Assembly (NCBI GenBank): GCA_019635735.1
Contig: JAHBYX010000008.1
Coordinates: 62,001 to 126,000 of the forward strand
Source of the DNA: Mesorhizobium sp.
Lineage (GTDB): Bacteria > Pseudomonadota > Alphaproteobacteria > Rhizobiales > Rhizobiaceae
Reading direction: 5' to 3'
Length of the DNA stretch: 64,000 bases
Shown: piece after piece, positions 1-8,944 of the stretch
Position numbering within the stretch: the first letter of the stretch is position 1
Layout of the letters: each line of letters opens with the position of its first letter
Position numbers and translations under genes: made by a program
The notes under the pieces: generated by a model
Seen by the model: the letters and a program-made list of their open reading frames with translations, nothing else
What the model was told of the DNA's origin: nothing
The model's database searches: none

Positions 1-454
1 GCTTGCGCAGCGCCGCGATCTGCTGGTTGAGCAGTTCGACCTGCGACAGCGCCCGCTGGCTCATCTGCTTTTCCGAATCGAGCTGGCTCGACAGTTCCCC
101 GATCTTCTGATCGGCGGCCGCTCCGGCGCCGGCGCCACGATCGAGAAGCTGTTGCAGGCGGTCTCGCTCGGTTTCAGCACTCTCCAGGGACGCGCGCATT
201 CCCTCCAGCGAGTCCTCGGCGTCCTGGACGTTCGATCGCTCCAGCGCCAGGAGCTGGGTCAGCTCGTTGATCTGGGAGTTGAGCCGGTCGAGCACCTCGT
301 CCTTGCCGGTGATCTCGCGGCTGAGCAGGAACTGCGCCAGGACGAAGACCGAGAGCAGGAACATGATGGCCAGAAGCAGTGTCGACAGCGCGTCGACGAA
401 GCCCGGCCAGTAGTCGATCGTCCGCCGCTCGCGACGGCCGCGCGCCAGGGCCAT
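1..454 (-). CDS. MotB/OmpA-like peptidoglycan-binding protein, N-terminal part
   Basis: The reading frame starts at 454 and runs off the window at 1, giving about 151 residues. It begins MALARGRRERRTIDYWPG, followed by one hydrophobic segment (about residues 20-45, containing FVDALSTLLLAIMFLLSVFV) and then a long, charged, glutamine- and leucine-rich coiled coil. This layout matches rhizobial proteins with one membrane anchor, a periplasmic coiled coil and a C-terminal OmpA domain; the OmpA domain would lie outside the window. The aspartate in the membrane segment (FVDAL) fits a MotB/TolR/ExbD-type proton-conducting residue. The start is one base after the stop of the MotA/TolQ-like gene upstream, so the two are translationally coupled and probably form one stator-like complex in the inner membrane. 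Its role is inferred from the pairing only. Confidence 0.8.
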   Translation of the reverse strand, partial: MALARGRRERRTIDYWPGFVDALSTLLLAIMFLLSVFVLAQFLLSREITGKDEVLDRLNSQINELTQLLALERSNVQDAEDSLEGMRASLESAETERDRLQQLLDRGAGAGAAADQKIGELSSQLDSEKQMSQRALSQVELLNQQIAALRK

Positions 455-455
455 G

Positions 456-1481
456 TCAGTCGACCTTCTGCTTGTTCAGCGCCCGCGACAGTTGCTCCAG
501 CGTTTCGCGCAGCCGCTTCTGCTCGTCGGACTGGGCTTCGACCCAGTCGCGCATCATCTGCTGCTCGTTGCGCATGTTCTTGACGAGGCCGGAGATGCCC
601 TCCGCAAGGCTGGCCATCGCCGTGGCGACCCGCTGGTTGGATCCGCCGGATTCCTGGATCGTGCGAAGACGCTCGGAAAGGGCGCGGATCTCGTCGGAAG
701 AGCCTGCCTTCGACGGATCGACCGCGAAGTCCGAGCCGAGGTCGGTCACGGTGGAGAGCCAGTTCTCGAGCTCGGTGTAGAAGCGGGTCTGCGCGCGGCC
801 CGCCTGCAGGTCGAGGAAGCCGAGCACCAGCGACCCGGCCAGTCCGAACAGCGATGACGAGAACGCGGTGCCCATGCCCGCCAGCGGCGCGGCCAGGCCG
901 GACTTCAAGGAGTTCAGCACGTCGTTGGCGTCGCCGGAGCCGGGATCCAGCGACTGGATCGTCTGCCCGATCGAGCCGATCGTGCCGAGCAGGCCCCAGA
1001 ACGTGCCCAGCAGCCCTAGGAACACCAAGAGCCCGATCAGGTAGCGCGAGATGTCGCGGCTCTCGTCGAGTCGCGTCGCGATCGATTCGAGGATCGAGCG
1101 CATCGAATTGGTGGAGAGCGCCATCGCCGACGAACGGCCGAGCAGCGCCTTCATCGGCGCGAGCAGTACCGGCTCGGTGGCTTCGCTGCCCATCCTGAAG
1201 GAGTTCACCCAGCGGACCTCGCGGAACAGGCGGCCGACCTGGATGAAGGCGAGCAGGATGCCGACGGCGAGGACGCCGAGGATCAGCCCGTTGAGCCCCG
1301 GATTGGTGGTGAAGGCAGACGAGATCTGCCGGTAGAGGATCGCCGCCACGAAGCCGGCGATCGCCAGGAACACCAGCATCGAGAGGAGAAAGACCTGGGG
1401 AGACGAAAGCTTCTGGGGATCGTATCCGGCTGCACTGCCCAATCCGTCAAACTCGGCAGATTTGAACAATGCCATCGCCAC
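456..1481 (-). CDS. MotA/TolQ/ExbB-like proton channel protein
   Basis: The product has 341 residues. It shows N-terminal hydrophobic segments (about residues 30-75, including VFLLSMLVFLAIAGFVAAIL), a cytoplasmic stretch, and two further membrane segments around residues 145-175 (YLIGLLVFLGLLGTFWGLLG) and 195-220 (LAAPLAGMGTAFSSSLFGLAG), the typical pattern of MotA/TolQ/ExbB proton channels. The C-terminus is a charged coiled coil (EQQMMRDWVEAQSDEQKRLRE). It is longer than TolQ and the true tolQ lies at 19088, so this is a separate channel. It is followed after one base by the OmpA/MotB-like gene, its likely partner. It may drive an envelope process with the proton motive force; nothing here ties it to flagella. 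Confidence 0.8.
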   Translation of the reverse strand: MAMALFKSAEFDGLGSAAGYDPQKLSSPQVFLLSMLVFLAIAGFVAAILYRQISSAFTTNPGLNGLILGVLAVGILLAFIQVGRLFREVRWVNSFRMGSEATEPVLLAPMKALLGRSSAMALSTNSMRSILESIATRLDESRDISRYLIGLLVFLGLLGTFWGLLGTIGSIGQTIQSLDPGSGDANDVLNSLKSGLAAPLAGMGTAFSSSLFGLAGSLVLGFLDLQAGRAQTRFYTELENWLSTVTDLGSDFAVDPSKAGSSDEIRALSERLRTIQESGGSNQRVATAMASLAEGISGLVKNMRNEQQMMRDWVEAQSDEQKRLRETLEQLSRALNKQKVD

Positions 1482-1590
1482 GCCTCTGCGTTTCCGTGAA
1501 CCCCATCATGTTCACGAATCTAACCGGAATTGTGACAAAATTGAAAGGCGCGTGACGGTCGACAGGCGCCGATAAGGGGATTTCCCGGTC

Positions 1591-2265
1591 TCAGACGCGC
1601 GCGATGACCATGAAATCCGTCATGGCGACCAGGTGCAGCGTCGCGCCGGTGACGACGAAGGCGTGCCACAGCGCGCTCTGGAAGCGCAGGTTGCGCCACA
1701 CGAAGAACACCACGCCGCAGGAATAGGCCGCCCCGCCGGCTGCAATCAGCCACATCGTCGAGGCCGGCAGGACCTCTGCGAGCGAGCGCACCATGATCGC
1801 ACCACTCCAGCCCATCGCGAGGTAGAAGACGATCGCGAGACCGTCGAAACGTCCAGGCAGGAAGAGCTTCACCGCCATGCCGACGACGGCGCCGCCCCAG
1901 ACTATTCCCATCATCGAACCGGCGACCAGCGGGTCGGCAACGGCGATGAGAAACGGCGTGTAGGTTCCGGCGATCAGCAGGTAGATCGCCGCGTGGTCGG
2001 CCCGTCTCAGCGCCCACTTCACCGGCGAGTGCGGCCACAGATTGTAGGCGCAGGAGACGCCGAGCACGGTCAGCAGGGACGACAGATAGAAGATCAGCGA
2101 GGCATATTCGCCGGTGCCGGTCTTGCCGGCCGCGAACGCCAGAAGCGCCGTGCCCACCGCGATCGCGATCAGGATTCCGACCGCGTGGACGACGCCGTCG
2201 GCGATCAGTTCTGCCTTCGAAGGAACCCGGAAATGGACGAAATGCGGATGCGCAGCCTTGCTCAT
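1591..2265 (-). CDS. hemolysin III family (PAQR-like) membrane protein
   Basis: With the start at 2265 the product has 224 residues and begins MSKAAHPHFVHFRVPSKAEL; an in-frame ATG at 2289 would add eight residues that look non-conserved. Seven or so hydrophobic segments cover most of the length. The pattern ADGVVHAVGILIAIAVG near the N-terminus, HAAIYLLIAGTYTP in the middle and LWHAFVVTGATLHLVAM near the end carries the conserved His/Asp residues of the hemolysin III / TrhA / YqfA family, bacterial relatives of adiponectin receptors with a metal site in the membrane. The bacterial proteins are thought to act in membrane energetics or lipid homeostasis rather than true haemolysis. It stands alone between suhB and the channel gene. 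Confidence 0.85.
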   Translation of the reverse strand: MSKAAHPHFVHFRVPSKAELIADGVVHAVGILIAIAVGTALLAFAAGKTGTGEYASLIFYLSSLLTVLGVSCAYNLWPHSPVKWALRRADHAAIYLLIAGTYTPFLIAVADPLVAGSMMGIVWGGAVVGMAVKLFLPGRFDGLAIVFYLAMGWSGAIMVRSLAEVLPASTMWLIAAGGAAYSCGVVFFVWRNLRFQSALWHAFVVTGATLHLVAMTDFMVIARV

Positions 2266-2335
2266 GCAGGCATTATTGCATGCCGACATGACGGATTGGT
2301 TTCACTTTCTGGCTGCTGCGCCGATGTGAAGCAGT

Positions 2336-3139
2336 TCAGCTGGCCCGCGGCAGCGGCTTGCGGATCGTCTGCAGCAGGGTCTTCTGAATGATCTCGTTGC
2401 CGGCGACGATCGAGCCCTTCTCGAGCATGTCGGTGCCGCCCTCCGCGTCGGAGACGAACCCGCCGGCCTCGCGGATCATCAGGATGCCGGCCGCCATGTC
2501 CCACGGCGAAAGGCCGCTCTCCCAGAAGCCGTCGAGCCGGCCGGCCGCGACATAGGCGAGATCGAGGGCCGCTGCCCCCATGCGCCGCACGCCGGCGACC
2601 TCAGCCATCACATGGCGCATCTCGATCAGGAAATTGCCGTGATGGCCCCGCCCGAGATGCGGCACGCCGGTGCCGATCACGCAGTCGGAAAGCTTGCGCC
2701 GCGCGCCGACGCGCAAACGACGGTCGTTGAGGAACGCGCCGCCGCCGCGCTCGGCGGTGTAGAGCTCATCCATGGCTGGATTGTAGATGACCCCGGCGAC
2801 GATCTGGCCCTGCCGCTCGAGCCCGATCGACACGGCGAAGATCGGGATGCCGTGCAGGAAGTTGGTCGTGCCGTCGAGCGGATCGATGATGAAGCGGTGC
2901 TGGCTGTCCGACCCGGCGATCGCGCCGCTCTCCTCCATCAGGAAGGAATAGTCCGGACGAGAGCGCGAGAGTTCCGTGTGGACGATCTCTTCTGCGCGCT
3001 TGTCGGCCTGGCTGACGAAATCGCCTGGCCCTTTCAGCGAGACCTGCAGGTTCTGCACCTCGCCGAAATCGCGCGACAGCGAGCGGCCGGCCTTCGTGGC
3101 GGCCTGGACCATGACGTTGATGATGGCTGAGCGTGGCAT
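2336..3139 (-). CDS. suhB: inositol monophosphatase family protein SuhB
   Basis: The product has 267 residues, the same length as E. coli SuhB. The Mg-binding phosphatase motifs are intact: EESG around residue 69, DPLDGTTNF around residues 86-94, and WDMAAG in the C-terminal third. The enzyme hydrolyses inositol-1-phosphate and related phosphate monoesters; in E. coli the protein also acts in rRNA antitermination, and whether that holds here cannot be seen. Its ATG follows directly after the stop codon of efp with no gap, so both are translated from one message together with the Sel1 and thiE-like genes upstream. Confidence 0.93.
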   Translation of the reverse strand: MPRSAIINVMVQAATKAGRSLSRDFGEVQNLQVSLKGPGDFVSQADKRAEEIVHTELSRSRPDYSFLMEESGAIAGSDSQHRFIIDPLDGTTNFLHGIPIFAVSIGLERQGQIVAGVIYNPAMDELYTAERGGGAFLNDRRLRVGARRKLSDCVIGTGVPHLGRGHHGNFLIEMRHVMAEVAGVRRMGAAALDLAYVAAGRLDGFWESGLSPWDMAAGILMIREAGGFVSDAEGGTDMLEKGSIVAGNEIIQKTLLQTIRKPLPRAS

Positions 3140-3706
3140 TCAGTCGGCCCTGCGCATGTAGCTGATTTCGTTGGTGTCGACGAGAATCCGCTCGCCGGCT
3201 TCGATGAACGGCGGCACCAGCACGCGAATGCCGTTCTCAAGCACCGCCGGCTTGTAGGACGAAGCCGCCGTCTGGCCCCTGACGACCGGATCGGCTTCGG
3301 AGACGGTGAGCGTCACATGGTCAGGTAGCGCGATGCCGATCGGCTTTTCGTCGTAGAGCTGGACCGTGACCATCATGCCGTCCTGCAGGAAGGCGGCGCG
3401 GTCGCCGACGAAGTCCTTCGCCAGTTCGAGCTGCTCGTAGGACTCGGTGTCCATGAACACGAGGGCTTCGCCCTGCTCGTAGAGGAAGGAGAAATCCTTG
3501 AGCTCGAGCTGCACGCGCTCGACGGTCTCGGCCGAGCGGAAGCGCTCGTTGAGCTTGGTGCCGTTGATGAGGTTCTTCAGCTCGACCTGGTTGTAGGCGC
3601 CGCCCTTGCCGGGTTTCACGGAGTTGGTCCGCACCGCGGCCCAGAGCCCGCCTTGATGCTCGATCACGGTGCCTGGACGGATTTCGTTGCCATTGATCTT
3701 GGCCAT
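3140..3706 (-). CDS. efp: elongation factor P
   Basis: The start at 3706 gives the standard 188-residue EF-P beginning [17 protein letters not shown]; the frame is open further upstream but that part is not EF-P-like. The protein enters the ribosome between P and E sites and relieves stalling at proline runs. Lys34 in the loop VKPGKGG is at the place that EpmA beta-lysylates in many bacteria. The three-domain order is complete and the C-terminus ends in the usual [12 protein letters not shown] motif. The stop codon abuts the suhB start. No epmA or epmB gene is present in this window. Confidence 0.97.
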   Translation of the reverse strand: MAKINGNEIRPGTVIEHQGGLWAAVRTNSVKPGKGGAYNQVELKNLINGTKLNERFRSAETVERVQLELKDFSFLYEQGEALVFMDTESYEQLELAKDFVGDRAAFLQDGMMVTVQLYDEKPIGIALPDHVTLTVSEADPVVRGQTAASSYKPAVLENGIRVLVPPFIEAGERILVDTNEISYMRRAD

Positions 3707-3794
3707 GAAGATGTTCCGGAATGTTCGGGAAGGGCGAAGGCCGCCTGTTTCGGCGCCCCAAGACCACAAATCGGGCAAACAGGCAAGCCGGGGC

Positions 3795-4892
3795 CTAGCG
3801 CAGGCGATTGGCGCGCTCGATCGCCTGCTTCTTTTCCTCGTCGGTCAGGCCGTTCATCACGTCTTCCATGTAGTAGTCGACGAGTCCGGCCCGGCGCGCA
3901 CGGATATACCAGGCCGCCCCCTCGATCATGTCGGGGTCGACGCCGAGTCCCTCGACATAGAGCTTGGCCAACCTGTTCTGGGCGGCGACGTTGCCGCCCA
4001 GTGCCGCGCGCCGCATCCAGCCGAAGCCGGCCTTCAGATCGCGCGGTCCGCCCTTTCCCTCGACCAGCCATGACGCGAGGTCGACCTGGGCGGTATCGAA
4101 ATTCTGCCGCGCCGCCATGAGCAGCCACTTGCGCGCTTCGGGCAGGTCCTCGGTGACGCCGCCCATGCCGTTGGCGTAGATCTGGGCGACGGCATATTGC
4201 GCGTCGGCCAGCCCCGACTCGGCAGCCTTCATGTAATATTCCACCGCCTTGAGCTGGCCGGCGGGGCCGGGTTCGCGGTCGATGATGATCTGAGCCAGGT
4301 TGAACTGCGCGAGCCGGTTGCCGGCATCGGCAGCCGCCTGCATCAGTTCCCGCGCACGCTTGTCGTCGCGCTTGACCAGCCGCCCGTCGATCAGCAGGAG
4401 CGCATACTGGAACTGGGCTTCGGAGACGCCCGCATCCGACGCCTTCTGATACCAGGCCGCGGCTTCCTCCTCGTTCTTGGGCACGCCCAGTCCGCGGGCA
4501 TAGATCTCTGCGACCAGGGTCATGGCGGCCGGATCGCCTGCCTGGGCTCGCGGCAGGGCGAGCCTGTAGGCTGTCAGGTATTCGCCACGCTGGTAGGCCC
4601 CGAAGACATTGTCGGGAAGGCGTTCGCCGAAGCGGTTCGGATCGATGCCCGACGAGGAAGGGTCCGGCGGCGCGGCCGCGGCGGGGGGTGCGGCGGCGGC
4701 GGGCGGGTTGTCGACGGCCGCCGGCGCGGTGCCGGACGACGGCGGCGAAGCGTCGGGCTTCGCCGGCTCGGGGGTCGCATCGACGGACGGTCTCAGTTCC
4801 TGCGCAGGCTTCGGCTCCTCGACGGCACCGGCCGGGCAAGACGCGACCGCGAGGATCGCGCCGAGCAGCGAAACGACGATTGATTGCCTCAT
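3795..4892 (-). CDS. Sel1-repeat (TPR-like) exported protein
   Basis: The start at 4892 gives 365 residues beginning [19 protein letters not shown], a signal peptide; the frame is open further upstream, but that would overlap the thiE-like gene deeply. VASC at residues 16-19 fits a lipobox, and AGA at 21-23 is an alternative signal peptidase I site. A proline/alanine-rich linker (about residues 30-90) precedes about six Sel1 repeats of roughly 36 residues, seen as recurring [30 protein letters not shown] and [15 protein letters not shown] patterns. Such proteins are scaffolds for protein contacts in the periplasm. Its ATG overlaps the stop codon of the thiE-like gene (ATGA), so the two are co-translated. 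The partner is unknown. Confidence 0.85.
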   Translation of the reverse strand: MRQSIVVSLLGAILAVASCPAGAVEEPKPAQELRPSVDATPEPAKPDASPPSSGTAPAAVDNPPAAAAPPAAAAPPDPSSSGIDPNRFGERLPDNVFGAYQRGEYLTAYRLALPRAQAGDPAAMTLVAEIYARGLGVPKNEEEAAAWYQKASDAGVSEAQFQYALLLIDGRLVKRDDKRARELMQAAADAGNRLAQFNLAQIIIDREPGPAGQLKAVEYYMKAAESGLADAQYAVAQIYANGMGGVTEDLPEARKWLLMAARQNFDTAQVDLASWLVEGKGGPRDLKAGFGWMRRAALGGNVAAQNRLAKLYVEGLGVDPDMIEGAAWYIRARRAGLVDYYMEDVMNGLTDEEKKQAIERANRLR

Positions 4893-5545
4893 TCCTCGAA
4901 CCTCGGTGCCGTTCGGTCCAGCAGTTCGTTCGCAGTCCTGACCGCTTCGCCCGGAGGCAGGGCGCCGCCGAACACGGCGGAGGACAGCGCGACGAACTCG
5001 GCGCCGGTCGCCGCGACCGCCTCGACCGAGGCGATGTCCGACCCGCCCTGCGCGATGCAGGGCACGTTGACGATCTCGGCCCACCATTGCGCCAGATCGA
5101 GATTGCGCGGATGCGCCGCCGGATCGGTGTCATAGCCGAAGCGGCCGAAGAAGATGTAATCGGGCTGCGCCTCGCCGAGTTCGAGCGCGTCGTGCCGCGT
5201 CTTCGCTCCGCCCGCGCCGACGATCAGGCGCCCGTCGTGCTTGCGCACGGCGGCGTCGATCTCGGCCTTGCCGGTCTCCAGATGGATGCCATCGGCGCCG
5301 ACACGGCCTACCACCCGGCTGTCACCCGAAATCACCACGGCCACGCCGCGCGCCTGGGCGGTGGGCACGATCGCCTCGCAGTATTTCTGGAACTCGGCAT
5401 CCTCGACCCGGCCGCCGACGAGGATCAGCGAGGCGACGTCGCCCCCCGACAGCGCCTCGAGCACACGCGCTGCCTCCATGCCGCCCTTCTTCGGATCGGC
5501 GATCAGCACGAGGCGGCAGCGGTTGGGCAGAACGTCGTCAGACAT
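4889..5545 (-). CDS. ThiE/TenI-like thiamine-phosphate synthase family protein
   Basis: The product has 218 residues with the TIM-barrel features of the ThiE/TenI family: LVLIADP near the start, VGADGIHLE around residues 82-90, VGAGGAKTRHDALELGEAQPDYIFFG in the middle and CIAQGGSD near residue 165. ThiE joins HMP-pyrophosphate and thiazole phosphate to make thiamine phosphate. The usual GPxFxTxTK phosphate-binding stretch is replaced here by GRFGYDTDP, so the canonical lysine is missing, and no other thiamine gene is nearby. It may be a TenI-like or repurposed member. It heads the run of minus-strand genes down to suhB. Confidence 0.75.
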   Translation of the reverse strand: MSDDVLPNRCRLVLIADPKKGGMEAARVLEALSGGDVASLILVGGRVEDAEFQKYCEAIVPTAQARGVAVVISGDSRVVGRVGADGIHLETGKAEIDAAVRKHDGRLIVGAGGAKTRHDALELGEAQPDYIFFGRFGYDTDPAAHPRNLDLAQWWAEIVNVPCIAQGGSDIASVEAVAATGAEFVALSSAVFGGALPPGEAVRTANELLDRTAPRFEE

Positions 5546-5685
5546 GCGGGCTCCGGATTTTCGCCCGCTATGGGCGGCGATCGTGTTTGGAATTTGGCAT
5601 AGACCGAAAGGGCGACGGAAGGACAGAGCATCTCGCCAAAGCCGCGTCGCATGGTTATTGCGGGAAACCTCACCCGGACCGGACG

Positions 5686-6459
5686 ATGATTCCCCTGATC
5701 TCGGACCCCACCTTCTACGCGGTCGCCATTCCGGCCGTCATTCTCGTTGGCCTGTCCAAGGGCGGGCTCGGCGGCGCGGCAGGGTTCATCGGCGTGCCCT
5801 TGATGGCGCTCGCAACGTCGCCTGTCCAGGCGGCCGCCATCCTCCTTCCGATCCTCATCCTGATGGATGTCGTGTCGCTCTGGACCTGGCGCGGCAATTA
5901 CGACCGCAGGATCCTCGCCCAGACCATCCCCGGCTCGCTGGTGGGCATCGGGCTCGGCTGGCTTACCGCGGCCATCGTCTCCCCGGCGATCGTCCGTCTC
6001 ATGCTCGGCCTCGTTGCGATCGTCTTCGTCGGCCGCTGGCTCTATACGCTGGTGCGCCGCACCGGCCATATCGGCCAGAAGCCGAACGCCGCGAAGGGCG
6101 CCTTCTGGGGGCTGGTTTCGGGATATACGAGCTTCGTCGCGCACGCCGGCGGACCGCCCTTCCAGGTCTACACGCTTCCGCTCAAGCTCGACCCGCGCGT
6201 CTTCACCAGCACCGGCGTCTATTTCTTCGCCTTCATGAATGTCGTGAAGCTGGTGCCCTATTTCGCGCTCGGCCAGTTCGACCGGACCAACCTGTCCACC
6301 TCTCTGATCCTGATGCCGCTGGCGCCGCTGGCGACGCTGGCCGGCGCGTGGGTCGTGCGGCGCATGCGGGCGGAGGTATTCTACCCGTTCACCTATGGCG
6401 TCATGGCCCTGATCGCCGCCAAGCTCGTCTGGGACGGGATATCGGCAATTCTACCATGA
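5686..6459 (+). CDS. TauE/SafE family permease
   Basis: The start at 5686 gives 257 residues beginning MIPLISDPTFYAVAIPAVIL; the frame extends upstream to 5587 but without a hydrophobic or conserved start. The protein is almost entirely membrane segments and carries the family pattern GLSKGGLGGAAGFIGVPLM near the N-terminus and HAGGPPFQVYTLPL at about residue 150, the two half-repeats of TauE/SafE (DUF81) transporters. Members export sulfite, sulfonates or other organic anions; the substrate cannot be read from the sequence. A second, distinct member lies at 9746-10507. It precedes the acyl-CoA synthetase on the same strand by about 54 bases. Confidence 0.88.
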   Translation: MIPLISDPTFYAVAIPAVILVGLSKGGLGGAAGFIGVPLMALATSPVQAAAILLPILILMDVVSLWTWRGNYDRRILAQTIPGSLVGIGLGWLTAAIVSPAIVRLMLGLVAIVFVGRWLYTLVRRTGHIGQKPNAAKGAFWGLVSGYTSFVAHAGGPPFQVYTLPLKLDPRVFTSTGVYFFAFMNVVKLVPYFALGQFDRTNLSTSLILMPLAPLATLAGAWVVRRMRAEVFYPFTYGVMALIAAKLVWDGISAILP

Positions 6460-6513
6460 TGACCGTTCGGCGGCTTTGTGCTTAACCCGTACCGAGGAAC
6501 TCGGGAGGACTGC

Positions 6514-8154
6514 ATGTCGAACGCCTATGAACAGGGTCTGGACCGCAACCAGGCGAACCATCAGCCGCTGACGCCGCTGACCTATCTCGAGCGCGCGGCG
6601 AGGACCTACCCCGACCATGTCGCGATCATCCACGGCGACTATCGCGCGACCTATCGCGACTTCTGGCGCCGCTCGCTGAAGCTCGCCGACGCACTTTCCA
6701 GGCGCGGCATCGGCAAGGGCGACACCGTCACGGTCATGCTCTCCAACACGCCGCCGATGCTGGAATGCCATTTCGGCGTGCCGATGGTGAAGGCGGTTTT
6801 GCATTCGCTCAACACGCGGCTCGACGCGGCAATCATCGCATTCCAGCTCGACCACGCCGAGACGAAGATCCTGATCGTCGACCGCGAGTTTTCCGGCGTC
6901 GTCGCCGAAGCGCTGAAGCTCGCCACGGTCAAGCCTCTGGTGATCGACTACGACGATCCTGAGTACTCATCCGACGCGCCTTATCCGAAGGGCGAGCGGA
7001 TCGGGACGCTCGACTACGAGGCTCTCGTCGCCGAAGGCTCGGAGGACTTCGCCTGGTCGATGCCCGACGACGAGTGGGACGCGATCTCGCTCAACTACAC
7101 GTCGGGAACGACGGGCAATCCGAAGGGCGTCGTCTACCATCACCGCGGCGCCGCGCTGATGGCCTATGCCAACACGATCCACGCCTCGATGGCCAAGCAC
7201 TGCGTCTATCTCTGGACGCTGCCGATGTTCCATTGCAACGGCTGGTGCTTTCCGTGGACGCTGGCGGTCCAGGCGGGCACCCATGTCTGTCTGCGCTGGG
7301 TGCGGGCGAAGGCGATGTTCGATGCGATCGCCGACCATGGCGTGACGCATCTGTGCGGCGCGCCGATCGTCATGTCGACGCTGATCAACGCGCCGGACGA
7401 CCAGAAGCGCGACTTCCCTCAGACGGTCACCTTCAACACCGCCGCGGCCCCGCCACCGGAGGCGGTGCTCTCGGGAATGGCCGATGCGGGTTTCGCGGTC
7501 ACGCACCTCTACGGTCTCACGGAGACCTACGGCCCGGCGGTGGTCAACGAGTGGCATTCCGACTGGGACGGTCTCGACAAGGGTTCGCGCGCGGCGAAGA
7601 AGGCGCGTCAGGGCGTGCGCTATGCCGCGCTCGAGGGGCTGACCGTGCTCGACCCCGAGAGCATGAAGCCGACGCCGGCCGACGGCGAGACCATCGGCGA
7701 GGTCATGTTCCGCGGCAACATCGTCATGAAGGGCTACCTGAAGAACAAGGCGGCAACCGACGAGGCCTTCGCCGGCGGCTGGTTCCACTCGGGCGACCTC
7801 GGCGTGATGCATCCCGACGGCTACATCCAGCTCAAGGACCGCTCCAAGGACATCATCATCTCCGGCGGCGAGAACATCTCCTCGATCGAGGTCGAGGACG
7901 CTCTCTACAAGCACCCCGCCGTCGCCTCCTGCGGCGTCGTCGCGCGGCAGGACGATAAATGGGGCGAGGTGCCGGTCGCCTATGTCGAGCTGAAGCCCGG
8001 CAGGACGGCGAGCGAGGCCGAGATCATCGAGCACTGCCGGTCGCTTCTGGCGCGGTTCAAGGTGCCGAAGGCGATCGTTTTCGCCGAGATTCCCAAGACC
8101 TCGACCGGCAAGATCCAGAAGTTCCGCCTCCGCGATATGGCGAAGGCGGGCTGA
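6514..8154 (+). CDS. acyl-CoA synthetase (AMP-forming)
   Basis: The start at 6514 (MSNAYEQGLDRNQ) has a strong ribosome site, GGGAGG, just upstream, and gives 546 residues. ANL-superfamily motifs are all present: the P-loop-like YTSGTTGNPKGV at about residues 193-204, GLTETYGPAV around 335, HSGDLGVMHPDGY around 427, KDRSKDIIISGGENIS near 445 and the C-terminal TSTGKIQK with the catalytic lysine. The enzyme activates a carboxylic acid to its acyl-CoA through an acyl-adenylate. Overall it resembles the medium-chain fatty acid / 3-methylmercaptopropionate (AlkK/DmdB) group, but substrate choice is not certain. Confidence 0.92.
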   Translation: MSNAYEQGLDRNQANHQPLTPLTYLERAARTYPDHVAIIHGDYRATYRDFWRRSLKLADALSRRGIGKGDTVTVMLSNTPPMLECHFGVPMVKAVLHSLNTRLDAAIIAFQLDHAETKILIVDREFSGVVAEALKLATVKPLVIDYDDPEYSSDAPYPKGERIGTLDYEALVAEGSEDFAWSMPDDEWDAISLNYTSGTTGNPKGVVYHHRGAALMAYANTIHASMAKHCVYLWTLPMFHCNGWCFPWTLAVQAGTHVCLRWVRAKAMFDAIADHGVTHLCGAPIVMSTLINAPDDQKRDFPQTVTFNTAAAPPPEAVLSGMADAGFAVTHLYGLTETYGPAVVNEWHSDWDGLDKGSRAAKKARQGVRYAALEGLTVLDPESMKPTPADGETIGEVMFRGNIVMKGYLKNKAATDEAFAGGWFHSGDLGVMHPDGYIQLKDRSKDIIISGGENISSIEVEDALYKHPAVASCGVVARQDDKWGEVPVAYVELKPGRTASEAEIIEHCRSLLARFKVPKAIVFAEIPKTSTGKIQKFRLRDMAKAG

Positions 8155-8178
8155 CGCCGGCCCCGGGGAGCCGGCGTC
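8153..8178. terminator. hairpin between convergent genes
   Basis: A perfect 9-bp stem (8153-8161 with 8170-8178) closes an 8-base loop and begins inside the stop codon of the acyl-CoA synthetase gene. It sits between two convergent genes. There is no T-run on either side, so intrinsic termination is uncertain. Confidence 0.4.
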
Positions 8179-8188
8179 CTGGCATCCG

Positions 8189-8740
8189 TCAGGCTTCCGA
8201 CGGAGCGGTCTGGCCCCACGAGCCGAAGGCGGTGGCCGCTCCTGCAAGGAGCACGATGGCCATGGCCGTAAGCAGGGCCGTGTCGGCGAAGGTCGGCTTG
8301 AACACCATGTCGGCGACCACGATCAGCATCACGGCATAGTCGAATCGCGCGACCTTGAGCATCGCCCTGCCATCCTGGAGCGCCGCGGGCGTGATGCCGT
8401 CGCGCGCGACCATCGCCGCCACCCGCTCAGATGTCGGCTTGAAATAGAGCAGCCCGATCAGGAACGTTGCCGCGTAGCCGGTCAGGCCGATGATGATCCA
8501 TAAATCCGTGAACCCGACCCAGAACCAGCACATGACCAGGCCGAAAACGAGCGTCAGCATCGAGGCCGGCACCATGAGACGTCCGCCGAGGTCGGAGGAC
8601 AGGTTGATGGCGCGCATCGTGGCCTCCTCATCCCCGGCCCTGACCGCCAGGACTCCGTTGAGCATCATCGCGAAGCCGCCGCCGACCCAGATCAGCGCGC
8701 AGATCACATGTCCGAACTTGACGATCGAATACCAGTCCAT
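8189..8740 (-). CDS. DUF2269-like integral membrane protein
   Basis: The start at 8740 gives 183 residues beginning MDWYSIVKFGHVICALIWVGGG, preceded by an AAGGTG ribosome site; the frame is open further upstream without coding character. Four membrane segments are visible: residues 5-28, about 55-80, 85-105 and 150-175. The N-terminal HVICALIWVGG pattern is typical of the DUF2269 / CopD-like group of small inner-membrane proteins, some of which may bind haem or metals through the histidine in the first segment. No function can be assigned. Confidence 0.78.
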   Translation of the reverse strand: MDWYSIVKFGHVICALIWVGGGFAMMLNGVLAVRAGDEEATMRAINLSSDLGGRLMVPASMLTLVFGLVMCWFWVGFTDLWIIIGLTGYAATFLIGLLYFKPTSERVAAMVARDGITPAALQDGRAMLKVARFDYAVMLIVVADMVFKPTFADTALLTAMAIVLLAGAATAFGSWGQTAPSEA

Positions 8741-8916
8741 TTCTACACCTTGCAAAACATTGCGTGGTCCGTCGTCGGCCCTGGCCGGCGATCCGGAGAG
8801 GCGGCGACCTATCACCGGGCCGGTATCGACTGATTGCCGCGGAGGCGGTGGGAGCGGTTACGCGCCTGATACATCGTGAGGCCGGCGCGGAATTCCTGCG
8901 CATTTCGGGCGGGCCG

Positions 8917-8931
8917 TTAACCGTCCGTTAG
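8917..8931 (+). promoter_or_regulatory. near-match CtrA box
   Basis: TTAA, seven bases, then TTAG: one mismatch to the CtrA consensus TTAA-N7-TTAA. It lies about 25 bases upstream of the first hairpin of the RNA candidate at 8945-9053. Inferred from the motif only. Confidence 0.35.
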
Positions 8932-8944
8932 CCTTTACGGATGT

